From the NCBI RefSeq assembly GCF_947500065.1, contig NZ_CANMQT010000001.1:620001-684000 (forward strand): a stretch of DNA of 64,000 nt, given 5' to 3'. Shown piece by piece: positions 37,265 through 46,082 of this stretch; position 1 is the stretch's first letter; every line of letters starts with the position of its first letter. The notes beneath the pieces are model-generated. The model was given only the letters and a program-made list of their open reading frames with translations. It was not told where the DNA came from and ran no database searches. This stretch comes from an uncultured Aquimarina sp. (GTDB lineage: Bacteria > Bacteroidota > Bacteroidia > Flavobacteriales > Flavobacteriaceae). Position numbers and translations under genes: made by a program.

Positions 37265-37813
37265 ATGAAAATCTTTAAGATTGTTGTTAAGGTTCTATTA
37301 GGATTAATCATAGTATTTGTATTATTTCTTTTTGGAGTATATTATTTTAAAATTGGAAGGTACAATGTAGATGACCAAAAATACCCATACTATATAGGAT
37401 ACTTAAATCCTCAAAATACTTTTTCTCCTGAAGGGTTTATTTTGTGTGGTGATAAAGAAGCCGTCTATAAAACCCACCATGGAGCACCTAAAATAGCCTA
37501 CTCCCCAAATAAAGGAATTTATGATCGAAGGATACGTTCTAATTTTTTTAAAAACAGATTTAATGATTCTGGTTATATAAATTTTAGGTTTATTGTAAAT
37601 TGTAAAGGAGAACCTGGGAGGTTTGAAACCATACAAACCAATTTAAATTTAGAAGAAACATCGCATAATTCTGATTTAGTGAGACACCTTTTAGAGTTAA
37701 CCTCTAATCCAGAAAACTGGAATATTTTTATACATGAAAACCAACCAAGAAATTACTATACTTATATTTCTTATAAAATAGAACATGGAGAAATTACAGA
37801 AATACTTCCTTAG
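37265..37813 (+). CDS. Small membrane-anchored hypothetical protein
   Basis: 182 aa, no recognised family. A single N-terminal hydrophobic helix (about 5-28, ending VYYFKIG) probably anchors it in the inner membrane with the rest in the periplasm. The soluble part includes two cysteines (FILCGD and IVNCKG) and a Tyr/Asn-rich body. Its 3' end overlaps the next gene by 29 bp in another frame, which argues for translational coupling with the TPR lipoprotein. A perfect TAATTTTG box ends only 4 bp before the ATG, so the message may be nearly leaderless. Confidence 0.7.
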   Translation: MKIFKIVVKVLLGLIIVFVLFLFGVYYFKIGRYNVDDQKYPYYIGYLNPQNTFSPEGFILCGDKEAVYKTHHGAPKIAYSPNKGIYDRRIRSNFFKNRFNDSGYINFRFIVNCKGEPGRFETIQTNLNLEETSHNSDLVRHLLELTSNPENWNIFIHENQPRNYYTYISYKIEHGEITEILP

Positions 37814-38633
37814 TTTCGTCATAGCTTCAATAGTAATAGCTTGTAATTCTAATTTATCCGAAGAAGAACAGCAAGCTAGAGCTGATGAAATGATCAATAG
37901 CGGAAATATCATATTAAGTCCACATTTTCAGGGTTCTCCTAAAATGATGACTTATGTTGAAGAAGCCATTGCACTTGATCCTGAAAGTGCAGATGCCTGG
38001 AGAGAATTATCAATTCCATATTTAAAAAGGGGGATGCCAAATAAATGGAAACCGCTTTTTGATAAAGCAGTAGAGCTTGATCCGGAAGAATGGCAAGGTT
38101 GGAGAGGTTATTTATACCTCTATTTTTATCGTAATTATAAAAAAGCAATCGAAGATTTTAACGCTACGGATATTCTTACACCAGATTTTGACGATGCTCC
38201 ACAAGGTCAGAGTGTTAATTATATGAGAGGAATTGCGTATTTAGGGCTAAAAGATTATACCAAATCTCTTTCTTATTTTGATGCCTATATAAATGATCAA
38301 GCTAATTCTTCTGGAGAACAATATGCCGAGGTAACTGCTTTTTTATACCGAGGGATTGTTTACTACCAAACTAATGACTTTGAAAATGCAAAAAAAGATT
38401 TTTTAAAAGTTCTGAAGTATTCTGGAAACCATTATGCAGATGCTCATTATTATCTGGCTAAATGTTTTTGGAAAGAGCGTAAGAAAAATGAAGCTTCAGT
38501 ACATATTGAAAAAGCAATTGAAGATTTTAATTTGGGGTATTTTCATTCGCGAGGGTATGTAGAAGTTTTATATCAAATTTATAGTCAGGATTTAGAAGAA
38601 TTAAACAATCTAATTAAAAATAACTACCTTTAA
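37785..38633 (+). CDS. TPR-repeat lipoprotein
   Basis: 282 aa. A lipoprotein signal peptide ends in the lipobox VIAC (Cys20). The rest is built of tetratricopeptide-like helix pairs, e.g. AIALDPESADAWRELSIPYL, AVELDPEEWQGWRGYLYLYF, YMRGIAYLGLKDYTKSLSYF and YRGIVYYQTNDFENAKKDFL. TPR lipoproteins usually act as scaffolds at the membrane. It overlaps the preceding gene by 29 bp and is followed 23 bp later by the CLC gene, so the three may share a transcript. Function unknown beyond a protein-interaction role. Confidence 0.82.
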   Translation: MEKLQKYFLSFVIASIVIACNSNLSEEEQQARADEMINSGNIILSPHFQGSPKMMTYVEEAIALDPESADAWRELSIPYLKRGMPNKWKPLFDKAVELDPEEWQGWRGYLYLYFYRNYKKAIEDFNATDILTPDFDDAPQGQSVNYMRGIAYLGLKDYTKSLSYFDAYINDQANSSGEQYAEVTAFLYRGIVYYQTNDFENAKKDFLKVLKYSGNHYADAHYYLAKCFWKERKKNEASVHIEKAIEDFNLGYFHSRGYVEVLYQIYSQDLEELNNLIKNNYL

Positions 38634-38656
38634 TCTAAACCTAGACTAACCCATAT

Positions 38657-40441
38657 ATGCCAGCTAAAAAAAAGACACTACTTCATAGGTTTTTGATTTG
38701 GCGATATCGTCATATTTCGAATAAAAACTTTGTACTTATTTTAAGTGTATTTGTAGGGTTTTGCGCTGGTCTTATATCTCTTTTGCTTAAGAATATCACA
38801 CATTTAATCCAAGTAGTTCTGGAAAGTGATATCATATCTTGGCAAACGTCTTTTTATTTTGTTATTCCCGTTATTGGGCTTCTTATCGTATATGTTATTA
38901 CTAAATTTATAATCAAGAAAGATGTGAAATCGGCTATCCCTCTGATTTTATACTCTCTTTCCAAAAAAGATGGAAAAATAAAATCATTGAGTGGATATTT
39001 ACCACTTCTTCTGGCTCCAATAACAGTTGGTTTTGGAGGTTCAGTTGGACTACTTGGGCCTGCAGTCGGCTCTGGTTCAACTTTGAGTTCAAATATTAGT
39101 TCACTATTTAAACTAGATACCAAAACTGGATTTTTATTAATTGGTTGTGCAGCTGCTGGAGCTATCTCTGCTGTATTTAAATCCCCTCTAGCCGGTTTGG
39201 TTTTTGCCGTTGAAGTATTTAGTCTTGATTTGACTTTGGCTTCATTGTTACCTTTATTATTTGCCTCGGTATCTTCTATTATAACTTCCTATTTTTTTCT
39301 AGGAGATGAAGTGTTATTTAGTTTTGATGTCATAGAAAAGTTTGATATTTATGACACTCCTTTTTATATAATTCTAGGAATAGGAACAGCCATTGCTTCC
39401 ATTTATTTTACCAAAATGTATTTTGGGATTCTACACTTCTTTGATCGTTTTCCAAAAAAAATTCATCGTTTACTAATTGGTGGATTAGCTATTGGAATTA
39501 TGTTATACTTTATTCCTCCACTTTATGGTGAAGGTTTAGGGTTTATTAACGATTTACTCAGTGGAAATCATCTCACAGCGATTGGAAACACTCCTTTTGA
39601 TGATATGACGAATAGTGTTTGGATGATCATAGCATTACTTACAGGGATTACCATATTCAAAGCTATTGCAATGACAGCCACCTTTGCTGCAGGAGGATCA
39701 GGTGGTATTATAATTCCTACGATGGTCATGGGTAGTTCATTAGGCAATGTAGTTTCTAAAATAATAAACAATCTAGGTATGGGGTTTGAAGTATCCGAAG
39801 CTAACTTTACCTTATTAGGAATGGCGGGACTCATTGCAGGTGTATTACACGCACCTCTCACTTCCATATTTCTTATTGCAGAAATCACCTCTAGTTATGA
39901 ATTATTCGTTCCGTTAATGATCACCACATCGATATCGTTTATCATTTCTAAAAATAGAATCGAACATAATATTTATACACGAGAATTAGCCAAACAAGGT
40001 CATTTACTTACTCATGACAAAGATCAAACTGTACTTACTCTTATGAAGTTAGATGATTGTATAGAAACTAATTTTATTCCAGTAAACCCTACACACACTC
40101 TAAAACATCTATTAAGTGAAGCGGTTGCGAAATCTAACAGAAACTTATTTCCTGTTGTAGATGAATCAGATACCTTGATAGGAATAGTAACACTAGATGA
40201 TATAAGAGATATCATGTTTGATATTTCTTTATATCATAAAACTACAGTCGAAATGTTAATGACTCAGGTAGATATTGCTATCATTTATGAAGATGATGAT
40301 GTTAAGACCTCTATGCGCAAATTTCAGGATACAGGAGCTTGGAATCTGCCAGTAATCAAAGAGGGAAAATATTATGGTTTTATCTCTAAATCCAAATTAT
40401 TGACCGCATATCGTAGAAAGTTGATTAATTTTACTCGCTAG
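38657..40441 (+). CDS. CLC family chloride channel/transporter with two CBS domains
   Basis: 594 aa. The CLC membrane domain covers about residues 20-430, with FGGSVGLLGPAVGSG at the anion-pathway GxEGP position, FKSPLAGLVFAVEVF, and GGSGGIIIPTMVMGS. Two CBS domains follow (about 455-585), which in CLC proteins often bind adenine nucleotides and gate transport. Notable: Leu133 occupies the place of the external gating glutamate (Glu148 of E. coli ClC-ec1), and the internal proton glutamate position is Val. This argues against Cl-/H+ exchange of the ClC-ec1 type and for a channel-like or altered mechanism (inference). Its stop codon directly abuts the next reading frame. Confidence 0.93.
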   Translation: MPAKKKTLLHRFLIWRYRHISNKNFVLILSVFVGFCAGLISLLLKNITHLIQVVLESDIISWQTSFYFVIPVIGLLIVYVITKFIIKKDVKSAIPLILYSLSKKDGKIKSLSGYLPLLLAPITVGFGGSVGLLGPAVGSGSTLSSNISSLFKLDTKTGFLLIGCAAAGAISAVFKSPLAGLVFAVEVFSLDLTLASLLPLLFASVSSIITSYFFLGDEVLFSFDVIEKFDIYDTPFYIILGIGTAIASIYFTKMYFGILHFFDRFPKKIHRLLIGGLAIGIMLYFIPPLYGEGLGFINDLLSGNHLTAIGNTPFDDMTNSVWMIIALLTGITIFKAIAMTATFAAGGSGGIIIPTMVMGSSLGNVVSKIINNLGMGFEVSEANFTLLGMAGLIAGVLHAPLTSIFLIAEITSSYELFVPLMITTSISFIISKNRIEHNIYTRELAKQGHLLTHDKDQTVLTLMKLDDCIETNFIPVNPTHTLKHLLSEAVAKSNRNLFPVVDESDTLIGIVTLDDIRDIMFDISLYHKTTVEMLMTQVDIAIIYEDDDVKTSMRKFQDTGAWNLPVIKEGKYYGFISKSKLLTAYRRKLINFTR

Positions 40442-40456
40442 TTGAAACATCTAAAA

Positions 40457-40714
40457 ATGAAGTATCTTATTCGAATATTATTTATTGGCGTAGTCGTTCT
40501 TGTTGCTGTTGGTTATTATCACAAAAACTCTGGTGATCACGCTACTGGTGATAAATGGGTTGGCATCGGAATACTGTTAGCTTCTTTTATATTAATGCCC
40601 ATATTTATCTATCATAGATGGAAAAATAAAAAAGTAAAAGATTATATGTTGACTGAAGAAAATCTTAAAAAAATGAGAGATTTTAACAATAAAGAAAAAA
40701 CTGACAAAGACTAA
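40457..40714 (+). CDS. Small two-helix membrane protein
   Basis: 85 aa from the ATG at 40457; an in-frame TTG at 40442, one base after the CLC stop, would add five residues. Two hydrophobic segments (about 5-20 and 36-54 of the 85-aa form) are joined by a short His/Gly/Asp-rich loop and followed by a strongly charged Lys/Glu tail. No known domain. Its tight spacing behind the CLC gene suggests co-transcription, perhaps as an accessory membrane protein (inference). Confidence 0.65.
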   Translation: MKYLIRILFIGVVVLVAVGYYHKNSGDHATGDKWVGIGILLASFILMPIFIYHRWKNKKVKDYMLTEENLKKMRDFNNKEKTDKD

Positions 40715-40796
40715 AATTATGCAAATATTTACATTTTGGTAACAAATTGTGTTGTATTAAAAGCTACCTTTATGTTATAAATATTATCTTATTACA

Positions 40797-40994
40797 ATGG
40801 AAGGAACAGTAAAATTTTTCAATGAATCCAAAGGCTATGGGTTCATTACCAACGACGAAACAGGAAAAGACATCTTTGTGCACGCCTCTGGATTAAATGG
40901 CGAAGCACTCAATGAAGGTGACAAAGTAGAGTATCAGGAAGAAGAAGGAAGAAAAGGAATTATCGCAGCTCAGGTTCGGGTAATTCATGATTAA
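40797..40994 (+). CDS. Cold-shock protein (CspA family)
   Basis: 65 aa, a complete single OB-fold cold-shock domain. RNP1 is KGYGFI and RNP2 is DIFVHAS, both intact, so it should bind single-stranded RNA/DNA as a chaperone. Length and sequence (MEGTVKFFNESKGYGFI) are typical. A promoter-like TACCTTTA at 40765-40772 lies upstream, but the spacing to a TTG is not ideal, so the promoter is not called separately. A hairpin terminator shared with the convergent gene follows. Confidence 0.97.
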   Translation: MEGTVKFFNESKGYGFITNDETGKDIFVHASGLNGEALNEGDKVEYQEEEGRKGIIAAQVRVIHD

Positions 40995-41017
40995 GATAAG
41001 AATTCTCTAAGTTTCAC

Positions 41018-41042
41018 AGGCGCTATAAATAGCGCCTTTTTT
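41018..41042. terminator. Terminator after the cold-shock gene, shared with the convergent gene
   Basis: Stem AGGCGCTAT (41018-41026) and ATAGCGCCT (41029-41037) followed by a T-run at 41037-41042. The convergent minus-strand gene ends at 41041, inside this T-run. Confidence 0.85.
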
Positions 41043-41820
41043 ATTCATTGATATTATATTTTTCTTTAAACTTCTCACTTTGATATATCAAAAACTCTAA
41101 TACTTTTAGATTATCTTTTGACATAAGAATAAACTTTATCCCCGTTTCTTCCTCCAAGAAATCTAGAAAATTATAAAACTCTGTTTCAGGAATTTTCAAC
41201 TCTTTAATAAAAAACTCTTCCTTATAAAAATCTAGCACATGAGTTTTTGAATTAATTTCTTTTGGTTTCTTTTTATATCCTCCAGAAATCAAATTAATTA
41301 ATAATCCTAGATCTATTGATATTGACGCTTGATTATTGCCATTTCCTAAAACCAGATTTTCTACTGGTGATTGTGCATCATCTGGTCTAGCAACTCCCAT
41401 TTGCTTAAGTTGTTTAGCATTCCATAAAGGGAGGTTTTTTTCATAAGTAGGAATTTCTTCAATATCCTTCTGTATGTCTCCAGATAAAGAATACTGAGAT
41501 ATCCGCACTTCATCTAATTCATTAATCTCTGGTTCCAAAAAAATGCGCAAATTATCCGATTGCAAATCTTCTTCTTTGACGATATGCTTTTTCAATTGAA
41601 ATTGAACAGAAGAAAACACAATCACATCTCCTACATTTGCATGTATTTCAAAATCTCCAGATTCATCATTAATAGCACCAATTTCCTTGGTTAGATTAAC
41701 AATATTTACAAATTCTAATTCTAATGCAGCTACAATGATTCTCCCTTTAAGTTCAGAAGATTTCTGGCTAAAACTCGAAAAAGTAATTAATAAAAAAGAA
41801 ACGTAAGTGATTTTCTGCAT
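41041..41820 (-). CDS. Secreted carboxypeptidase-regulatory-like domain protein (paralog 1)
   Basis: 259 aa. Signal peptide (ends SSFSQ), then a CarboxypepD_reg-like beta-sandwich (about 22-105: ELKGRIIVAALELEFVNIVNL ending in NELDEVRIS). A linker with ..NLPLWNAKQLKQMG and a helical C-terminal part (about 195-255) follow. This is the N-terminal domain type of SusC transporters without any barrel. It is a tandem paralog of the gene at 41847-42632, sharing INLTKxxGxINDxxGxF, GDxIVFSSVQ and VNELDEV-type segments. Role unknown; perhaps a periplasmic or outer-membrane accessory protein. Confidence 0.78.
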   Translation of the reverse strand: MQKITYVSFLLITFSSFSQKSSELKGRIIVAALELEFVNIVNLTKEIGAINDESGDFEIHANVGDVIVFSSVQFQLKKHIVKEEDLQSDNLRIFLEPEINELDEVRISQYSLSGDIQKDIEEIPTYEKNLPLWNAKQLKQMGVARPDDAQSPVENLVLGNGNNQASISIDLGLLINLISGGYKKKPKEINSKTHVLDFYKEEFFIKELKIPETEFYNFLDFLEEETGIKFILMSKDNLKVLEFLIYQSEKFKEKYNINE

Positions 41821-41846
41821 TCGTTATTTAAATAGTATACGTAGTA

Positions 41847-42632
41847 TCAGTCTTTAATTTCTAAGCCCTTGTCAGCATTAAATATTTTACTTTGTCCTAT
41901 TAGATATTCCAGTATTATTAATTCATTTCCTGATTTCAGTACATTCTTTGTTTCTGCCTGTTGGTTTATATAGTCAAGGAAATTATATACTTCTGTTTTG
42001 GGTATTTCTAATTCGCTTACCATAAAATCGCCATTATAAAAATCTGATATTTCAGGAATACGAATCTCTCTTGATTTTCCAGTATCTTTTTTCTTAAAAA
42101 GACTTGCAATCATTCTACCAACTGCAATAAAGTTAATTGGTGTTGCATCCATTTCATCCGCTATAACCGTATTTCTAACTGTCGCTGCACCTTTTTCATG
42201 AATAAAGGGAGTCTCATCTAGAGCTTTTGCATTAAATAATGGTAAGACATCCTCATACGTTTTTATTTTCTTGACATCTTCCTTACTCTCACCAGTAAGA
42301 TCGTACTTCGATATAGTAACTTCATCTAATTCATTTACTTTAATCTCTAATTGTATAGATAAGCTAGCTTCCTTCAAATCTTTTTTCGTGACCACATGCG
42401 TTTTTTGCTGATGTTGTACAGAAGAAAAAACAATAGTATCTCCCTTTGTCGCTTTTATTTGAAAAAAACCAGCACTATCATTGATAGTTCCTACTCCTTT
42501 AGTGAGGTTAATAATATTTATAGATTTAGAATGAAGTGTATCTGTTATTATTTTACCCCTTAGTATATCAGTATCTTGAGAAAACCCAACGAAGCTTAAT
42601 GAAAAAATAATAAGATATAGTGCCTTTTGCAT
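41847..42632 (-). CDS. Secreted carboxypeptidase-regulatory-like domain protein (paralog 2)
   Basis: 261 aa with signal peptide (ends VGFSQ), CarboxypepD_reg-like domain (about 22-105, with IINLTKGVGTINDSAG and KVNELDEVTIS), and a divergent C-terminal helical region containing YNFLDYINQQAETKNVL. It lies 26 bp upstream of paralog 1 in the same direction, so the pair came from tandem duplication and is probably co-transcribed. The N-terminal domains match far better than the middle parts, suggesting functional divergence. Specific function unknown. Confidence 0.78.
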   Translation of the reverse strand: MQKALYLIIFSLSFVGFSQDTDILRGKIITDTLHSKSINIINLTKGVGTINDSAGFFQIKATKGDTIVFSSVQHQQKTHVVTKKDLKEASLSIQLEIKVNELDEVTISKYDLTGESKEDVKKIKTYEDVLPLFNAKALDETPFIHEKGAATVRNTVIADEMDATPINFIAVGRMIASLFKKKDTGKSREIRIPEISDFYNGDFMVSELEIPKTEVYNFLDYINQQAETKNVLKSGNELIILEYLIGQSKIFNADKGLEIKD

Positions 42633-42704
42633 TCATGTTGATTCTACAAGAAAGACGGAGATACAAGAACACAGTTGCAAATAGATTTTACATCTATATA
42701 GGAT

Positions 42705-43367
42705 TTAAAAAAGAATAGAAACTTTATCCCTTTTCTCTATTTTTAATTTTGCTAAAATTTTAAGGAAAGCTATAGCGGTTATAAATGCATCACCCGAAGC
42801 TGTATGCCGGTCACTTTTTGAAATTTTGAGATCATCACATAATTCATCCAAACTGTAATGTATATATTTTCGTTGACTACGATATACTAGGTGTTTGGTC
42901 TTCCTAAAAAGAACACCGGTATCCAGAAACTTATTCTTCAATGTACCTAATCCGTGTCTCTGCAAAGCACTGTTGATCATTTTTCTATCAAAATCAGCGT
43001 GATGCGCTATTAAAATAGAATTTCCGATATATTTTATGAATAACTCTAGAGCTTCATACTCAGCTACAGTATCAAAATTATTGTTTTTTCGAATTCCATG
43101 AATCTCTACGGTATCCGAATTAAAAACATCTTGTTCCAGGTATAACTCCAATTGATCCGCCACATCAATAGCTGTATGATTAATAGCAATGCCTCCAATG
43201 GACAAAATTCTATCATCTATATAATCAAAACCAGTAGTTTCTGTATCAAAGGTTACAAACCGAACATTTTGGATAGTTAAACTTTTATTTTTCCTCTCAA
43301 AAAGAGAAATATAACTCTTCCAAAAATCAGGAAACTCTTTACTTTTTTTTCGTGACCACAAACTCAT
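42705..43367 (-). CDS. DEDDh 3'-5' exonuclease (DNA polymerase III epsilon-like)
   Basis: 220 aa. Exo I is FVTFDTETTGF (metal-binding Asp and Glu), exo II lies around LIAHHADFDRKMI, and exo III is SDRHTASGDAF with His and Asp, so all DEDDh residues are present. It begins exactly one base after the stop codon of the DUF294 protein gene, a strict operon. The same exonuclease plus cNMP/CBS/DUF294 pair is widespread in bacteria, where the exonuclease is annotated as epsilon-like. Whether it proofreads DNA or processes RNA or signalling nucleotides is unknown. Confidence 0.9.
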   Translation of the reverse strand: MSLWSRKKSKEFPDFWKSYISLFERKNKSLTIQNVRFVTFDTETTGFDYIDDRILSIGGIAINHTAIDVADQLELYLEQDVFNSDTVEIHGIRKNNNFDTVAEYEALELFIKYIGNSILIAHHADFDRKMINSALQRHGLGTLKNKFLDTGVLFRKTKHLVYRSQRKYIHYSLDELCDDLKISKSDRHTASGDAFITAIAFLKILAKLKIEKRDKVSILF

Positions 43368-45287
43368 CTACATTAACGTTTTAAGTTGAAAACGCACTCT
43401 TAACACCTCTTGTATATCTCGTATAGGTCTAAAACATCTTTTAAGTCTCAGCTTATCTTTTTTACTTAGCTCACTTAATTTGATAAATCTACCAGAATCT
43501 TTGTGCATTAATCCTTGACGAGTTCTAAATTTAAGTAATACTCTAAAAGCTTTTGCACAACTCTCAAAAAGCTCTTTATTATTAACCTCTAGTTCCGCAA
43601 GCTTTTCATAGCGAAGTAATGTATTATTTATTCCTTTTAGATTATGATACAAGGACAAAATTCTAGCACCATCAATCAGAACCATCATCGCTCTGATCTT
43701 TATATCAAAAGTATCCTTGTGCTCTCCATTTTGTTCTACTAAAAATTGCTTAAAAAACCCTAAAGGTGATGGTTTTTGCAAAGCACTGACTCCAAGCAAA
43801 CTTAAAAACCTAGTACTTTTATTAACCCCATCAAAAACTACATTAGACAATTGATTAACCATATCGACATTTCCATATACCAACTGAAAATCAAAAAAGA
43901 TTGATGACAACAACGTACTTTCTTCTGTAGGAGAGGTCATCCAATCTCTAAATTGTGTTTCCCATTTTGAAACTGACATGCACCATCTTGGATTACTTGC
44001 CATCATTTCTGCAGGACAATACTCAAAACCAACAGTATGTAAGCTTTTGGTAATCTTTCTGCAAAGCTCTAAAAAATAAATTTGAGTAGCTTCATATACT
44101 TCTTCATTTACATCTTCAAATACTATTGCATTATCTTGATCGGTTATCAACAGTTGTTCTTTTCGACCTTGACTACCTAACACTAAAAAACTAAATTCTA
44201 CTGGTGGAGGTGAATGCATTTCTTCCAACGACAATTCTATAATTCGTACAACTAATGCGTCATTAATTTCAGAAATTAGATTTAATATATGTAAAGTAGG
44301 TATATCCTGTTCTAAATATGTCTTAAGTAGTTTTTCTACCTGTTTTCTGATGTATCTAAGTCTTTGTACTTTCCTTACTCGCTTAATTTCTTTAATTAAA
44401 GTAGCGGGATTGCTTCCAAAAGATACGAGCAAATCATGATTAGAAAAAACCCCAACTAATTTAGAATCTCGAGTTCCGTCTTTGGTAATACATAAGTGAC
44501 TAATATTATTCTTGATCAACGCAATTTGCGCTTCTGCAACAGTTAATTTTTTAGAATAGGTCTTTACCGGAGCACTCATAATCTCAGTAACCATAGAAGT
44601 AGCAGGGAATAAACCGGTTGCCACTTTTGCCCTAAGATCACTATCGGTTATAATACCTAAAGGGTATCTATTTTCATCCGTCACTACTATAGAGTTTATC
44701 TTATACTTATTCATTTCTAAAGCGACATCCTTAACGACGGCGCTTGAAAAGCAAGTCAGCGGTTTTTTTCGATAAGAAATAGTTCGTAAAGTAGAAAGGT
44801 CTTTTGCTACATCAATAGAAATTGTATTATCTATTTTTTTCCCTTTTGCGTTCTCTGTATAATTATTCCGGGCATGTGCAGCAAACGTTTCGAGTAAAAA
44901 TTTGTTCACCTCCTTACTTTCATCAATAAAAGGTTTAAAAACAGATGATGGAATTGCATAAATAATAGATTCTTCATCTGCCTTAGCTGACATTCGATAA
45001 TCTTTTTTGATGATCATAATACGAAGTCCGAACATATCTCCAGAATCGCATATATCCACTAAATCCTGATCATACTCTGTATCACGATACAATCCTACTG
45101 CTCCTTCTCTTACAATATAGAATTCATCGTGACATTTTTCATCTTGTTTAAATACATATGTTCCTTTTTCCAAATACAATACTCTGATCTGAGAAGAAAT
45201 CACCAAAAGTTCTTTCTTTTCCAACATACTAAAAGGAGGAAACTGCTTTAAAAAATCTTGAATACGTTCTGCGATTGTATTTTTCAC
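43368..45287 (-). CDS. cNMP-binding/CBS/DUF294 nucleotidyltransferase-like protein
   Basis: 639 aa with four parts: a cyclic-nucleotide-binding-like domain (about 15-130, VLYLEKGTYVFKQDE ... YIVREGAVGLY), two CBS domains (about 170-285), a GlnD-like DUF294 nucleotidyltransferase domain (about 320-450, with FLVLGSQGRKEQLLITDQDN, the GS and DxD-type motif), and a helical DUF294 C-terminal domain (about 480-635). Such proteins are thought to be sensors that modify a partner by nucleotidylation, unproven for most. Its stop codon abuts the exonuclease start. cNMP as real ligand is inference; Bacteroidota often lack classical cAMP signalling. Confidence 0.9.
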   Translation of the reverse strand: MKNTIAERIQDFLKQFPPFSMLEKKELLVISSQIRVLYLEKGTYVFKQDEKCHDEFYIVREGAVGLYRDTEYDQDLVDICDSGDMFGLRIMIIKKDYRMSAKADEESIIYAIPSSVFKPFIDESKEVNKFLLETFAAHARNNYTENAKGKKIDNTISIDVAKDLSTLRTISYRKKPLTCFSSAVVKDVALEMNKYKINSIVVTDENRYPLGIITDSDLRAKVATGLFPATSMVTEIMSAPVKTYSKKLTVAEAQIALIKNNISHLCITKDGTRDSKLVGVFSNHDLLVSFGSNPATLIKEIKRVRKVQRLRYIRKQVEKLLKTYLEQDIPTLHILNLISEINDALVVRIIELSLEEMHSPPPVEFSFLVLGSQGRKEQLLITDQDNAIVFEDVNEEVYEATQIYFLELCRKITKSLHTVGFEYCPAEMMASNPRWCMSVSKWETQFRDWMTSPTEESTLLSSIFFDFQLVYGNVDMVNQLSNVVFDGVNKSTRFLSLLGVSALQKPSPLGFFKQFLVEQNGEHKDTFDIKIRAMMVLIDGARILSLYHNLKGINNTLLRYEKLAELEVNNKELFESCAKAFRVLLKFRTRQGLMHKDSGRFIKLSELSKKDKLRLKRCFRPIRDIQEVLRVRFQLKTLM

Positions 45288-45442
45288 ACGTTTAAATTTT
45301 AGTAATTATCCAATAATAAGTTAATTATAAAATTAAGAACGCGTGTAACCACACCGTTCTCTCATTAAGAATTTTAAACATTCTCTTTTCCAAAATAATT
45401 TTCAAAACTCTTAATGTTCGGTTCATAGTATTGAATCTGACA

Positions 45443-45892
45443 TCAATTTAAATTACGCTTCTCAATAAAAAAGCGCTTAAGTATATCACCACATTCTTCT
45501 TCTAATATACCACCAATCATTTTAGTTTTAGGATGCAGTTTTGTCCCTAAGTTTATACATCCTCTTTGTTCATCTCTAGCTCCATAAACAATTTTACCTA
45601 TCTGACTCCAAAATAGAGCTCCGGCACACATCTGGCATGGCTCAATGGTTACATACAAGGTGCACTCTTTAAGATATTTACCTCCTAAAAAATTCGCAGC
45701 AGCCGTAATTGCTTGCATTTCCGCGTGGGCAGTGACGTCATTTAATAATTCTGTTAGATTATGCGCTCTAGCAATAATTCTATCGGCAACCACTACAATT
45801 GCTCCAATAGGTATTTCGCCTTTCTCATAAGCTGCTTCAGCTTCCTGAAGCGCTTTTCTCATAAAATGTGAATCGTCATATGGATCGAACAT
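45443..45892 (-). CDS. tadA: tRNA-specific adenosine deaminase
   Basis: 149 aa, full length for TadA. Zinc/catalytic motifs are HAEMQAI (His ligand and catalytic Glu) and PCQMCAGAL (two Cys ligands). The N-terminal helix DSHFMRKALQEAEAAYEKGE and the body ARAHNLTELLNDVTAHAEM fit tRNA adenosine deaminases, which convert A34 to inosine in tRNA-Arg(ACG). A general CMP/dCMP deaminase is less likely given these segments. It stands alone on the minus strand, divergent from dxs. Confidence 0.93.
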   Translation of the reverse strand: MFDPYDDSHFMRKALQEAEAAYEKGEIPIGAIVVVADRIIARAHNLTELLNDVTAHAEMQAITAAANFLGGKYLKECTLYVTIEPCQMCAGALFWSQIGKIVYGARDEQRGCINLGTKLHPKTKMIGGILEEECGDILKRFFIEKRNLN

Positions 45893-46046
45893 ATAAAATA
45901 GAATTTTAAGTAAAGCTAATAAATATAATCCTTCTTATTTCTATCGAATAAAAGTTTATCCCGAACTATTACACGAATCCCCTTTAAATACTTTTTTATG
46001 GTTAATACTGCTAGTAAATAAACATATGTAGTTGTTATGAACTTAA

Positions 46047-46078
46047 TTGTTACAGCTCATTTCAAAATAGTATTTTTA
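46047..46078 (+). promoter_or_regulatory. Possible dxs promoter
   Basis: TTG at 46047-46049, a 21-nt spacer, then TATTTTTA at 46071-46078 (one mismatch from TAnnTTTG). The ATG is at 46083, so a transcript from here would be leaderless or nearly so. Confidence 0.4.
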
Positions 46079-46082
46079 CATC

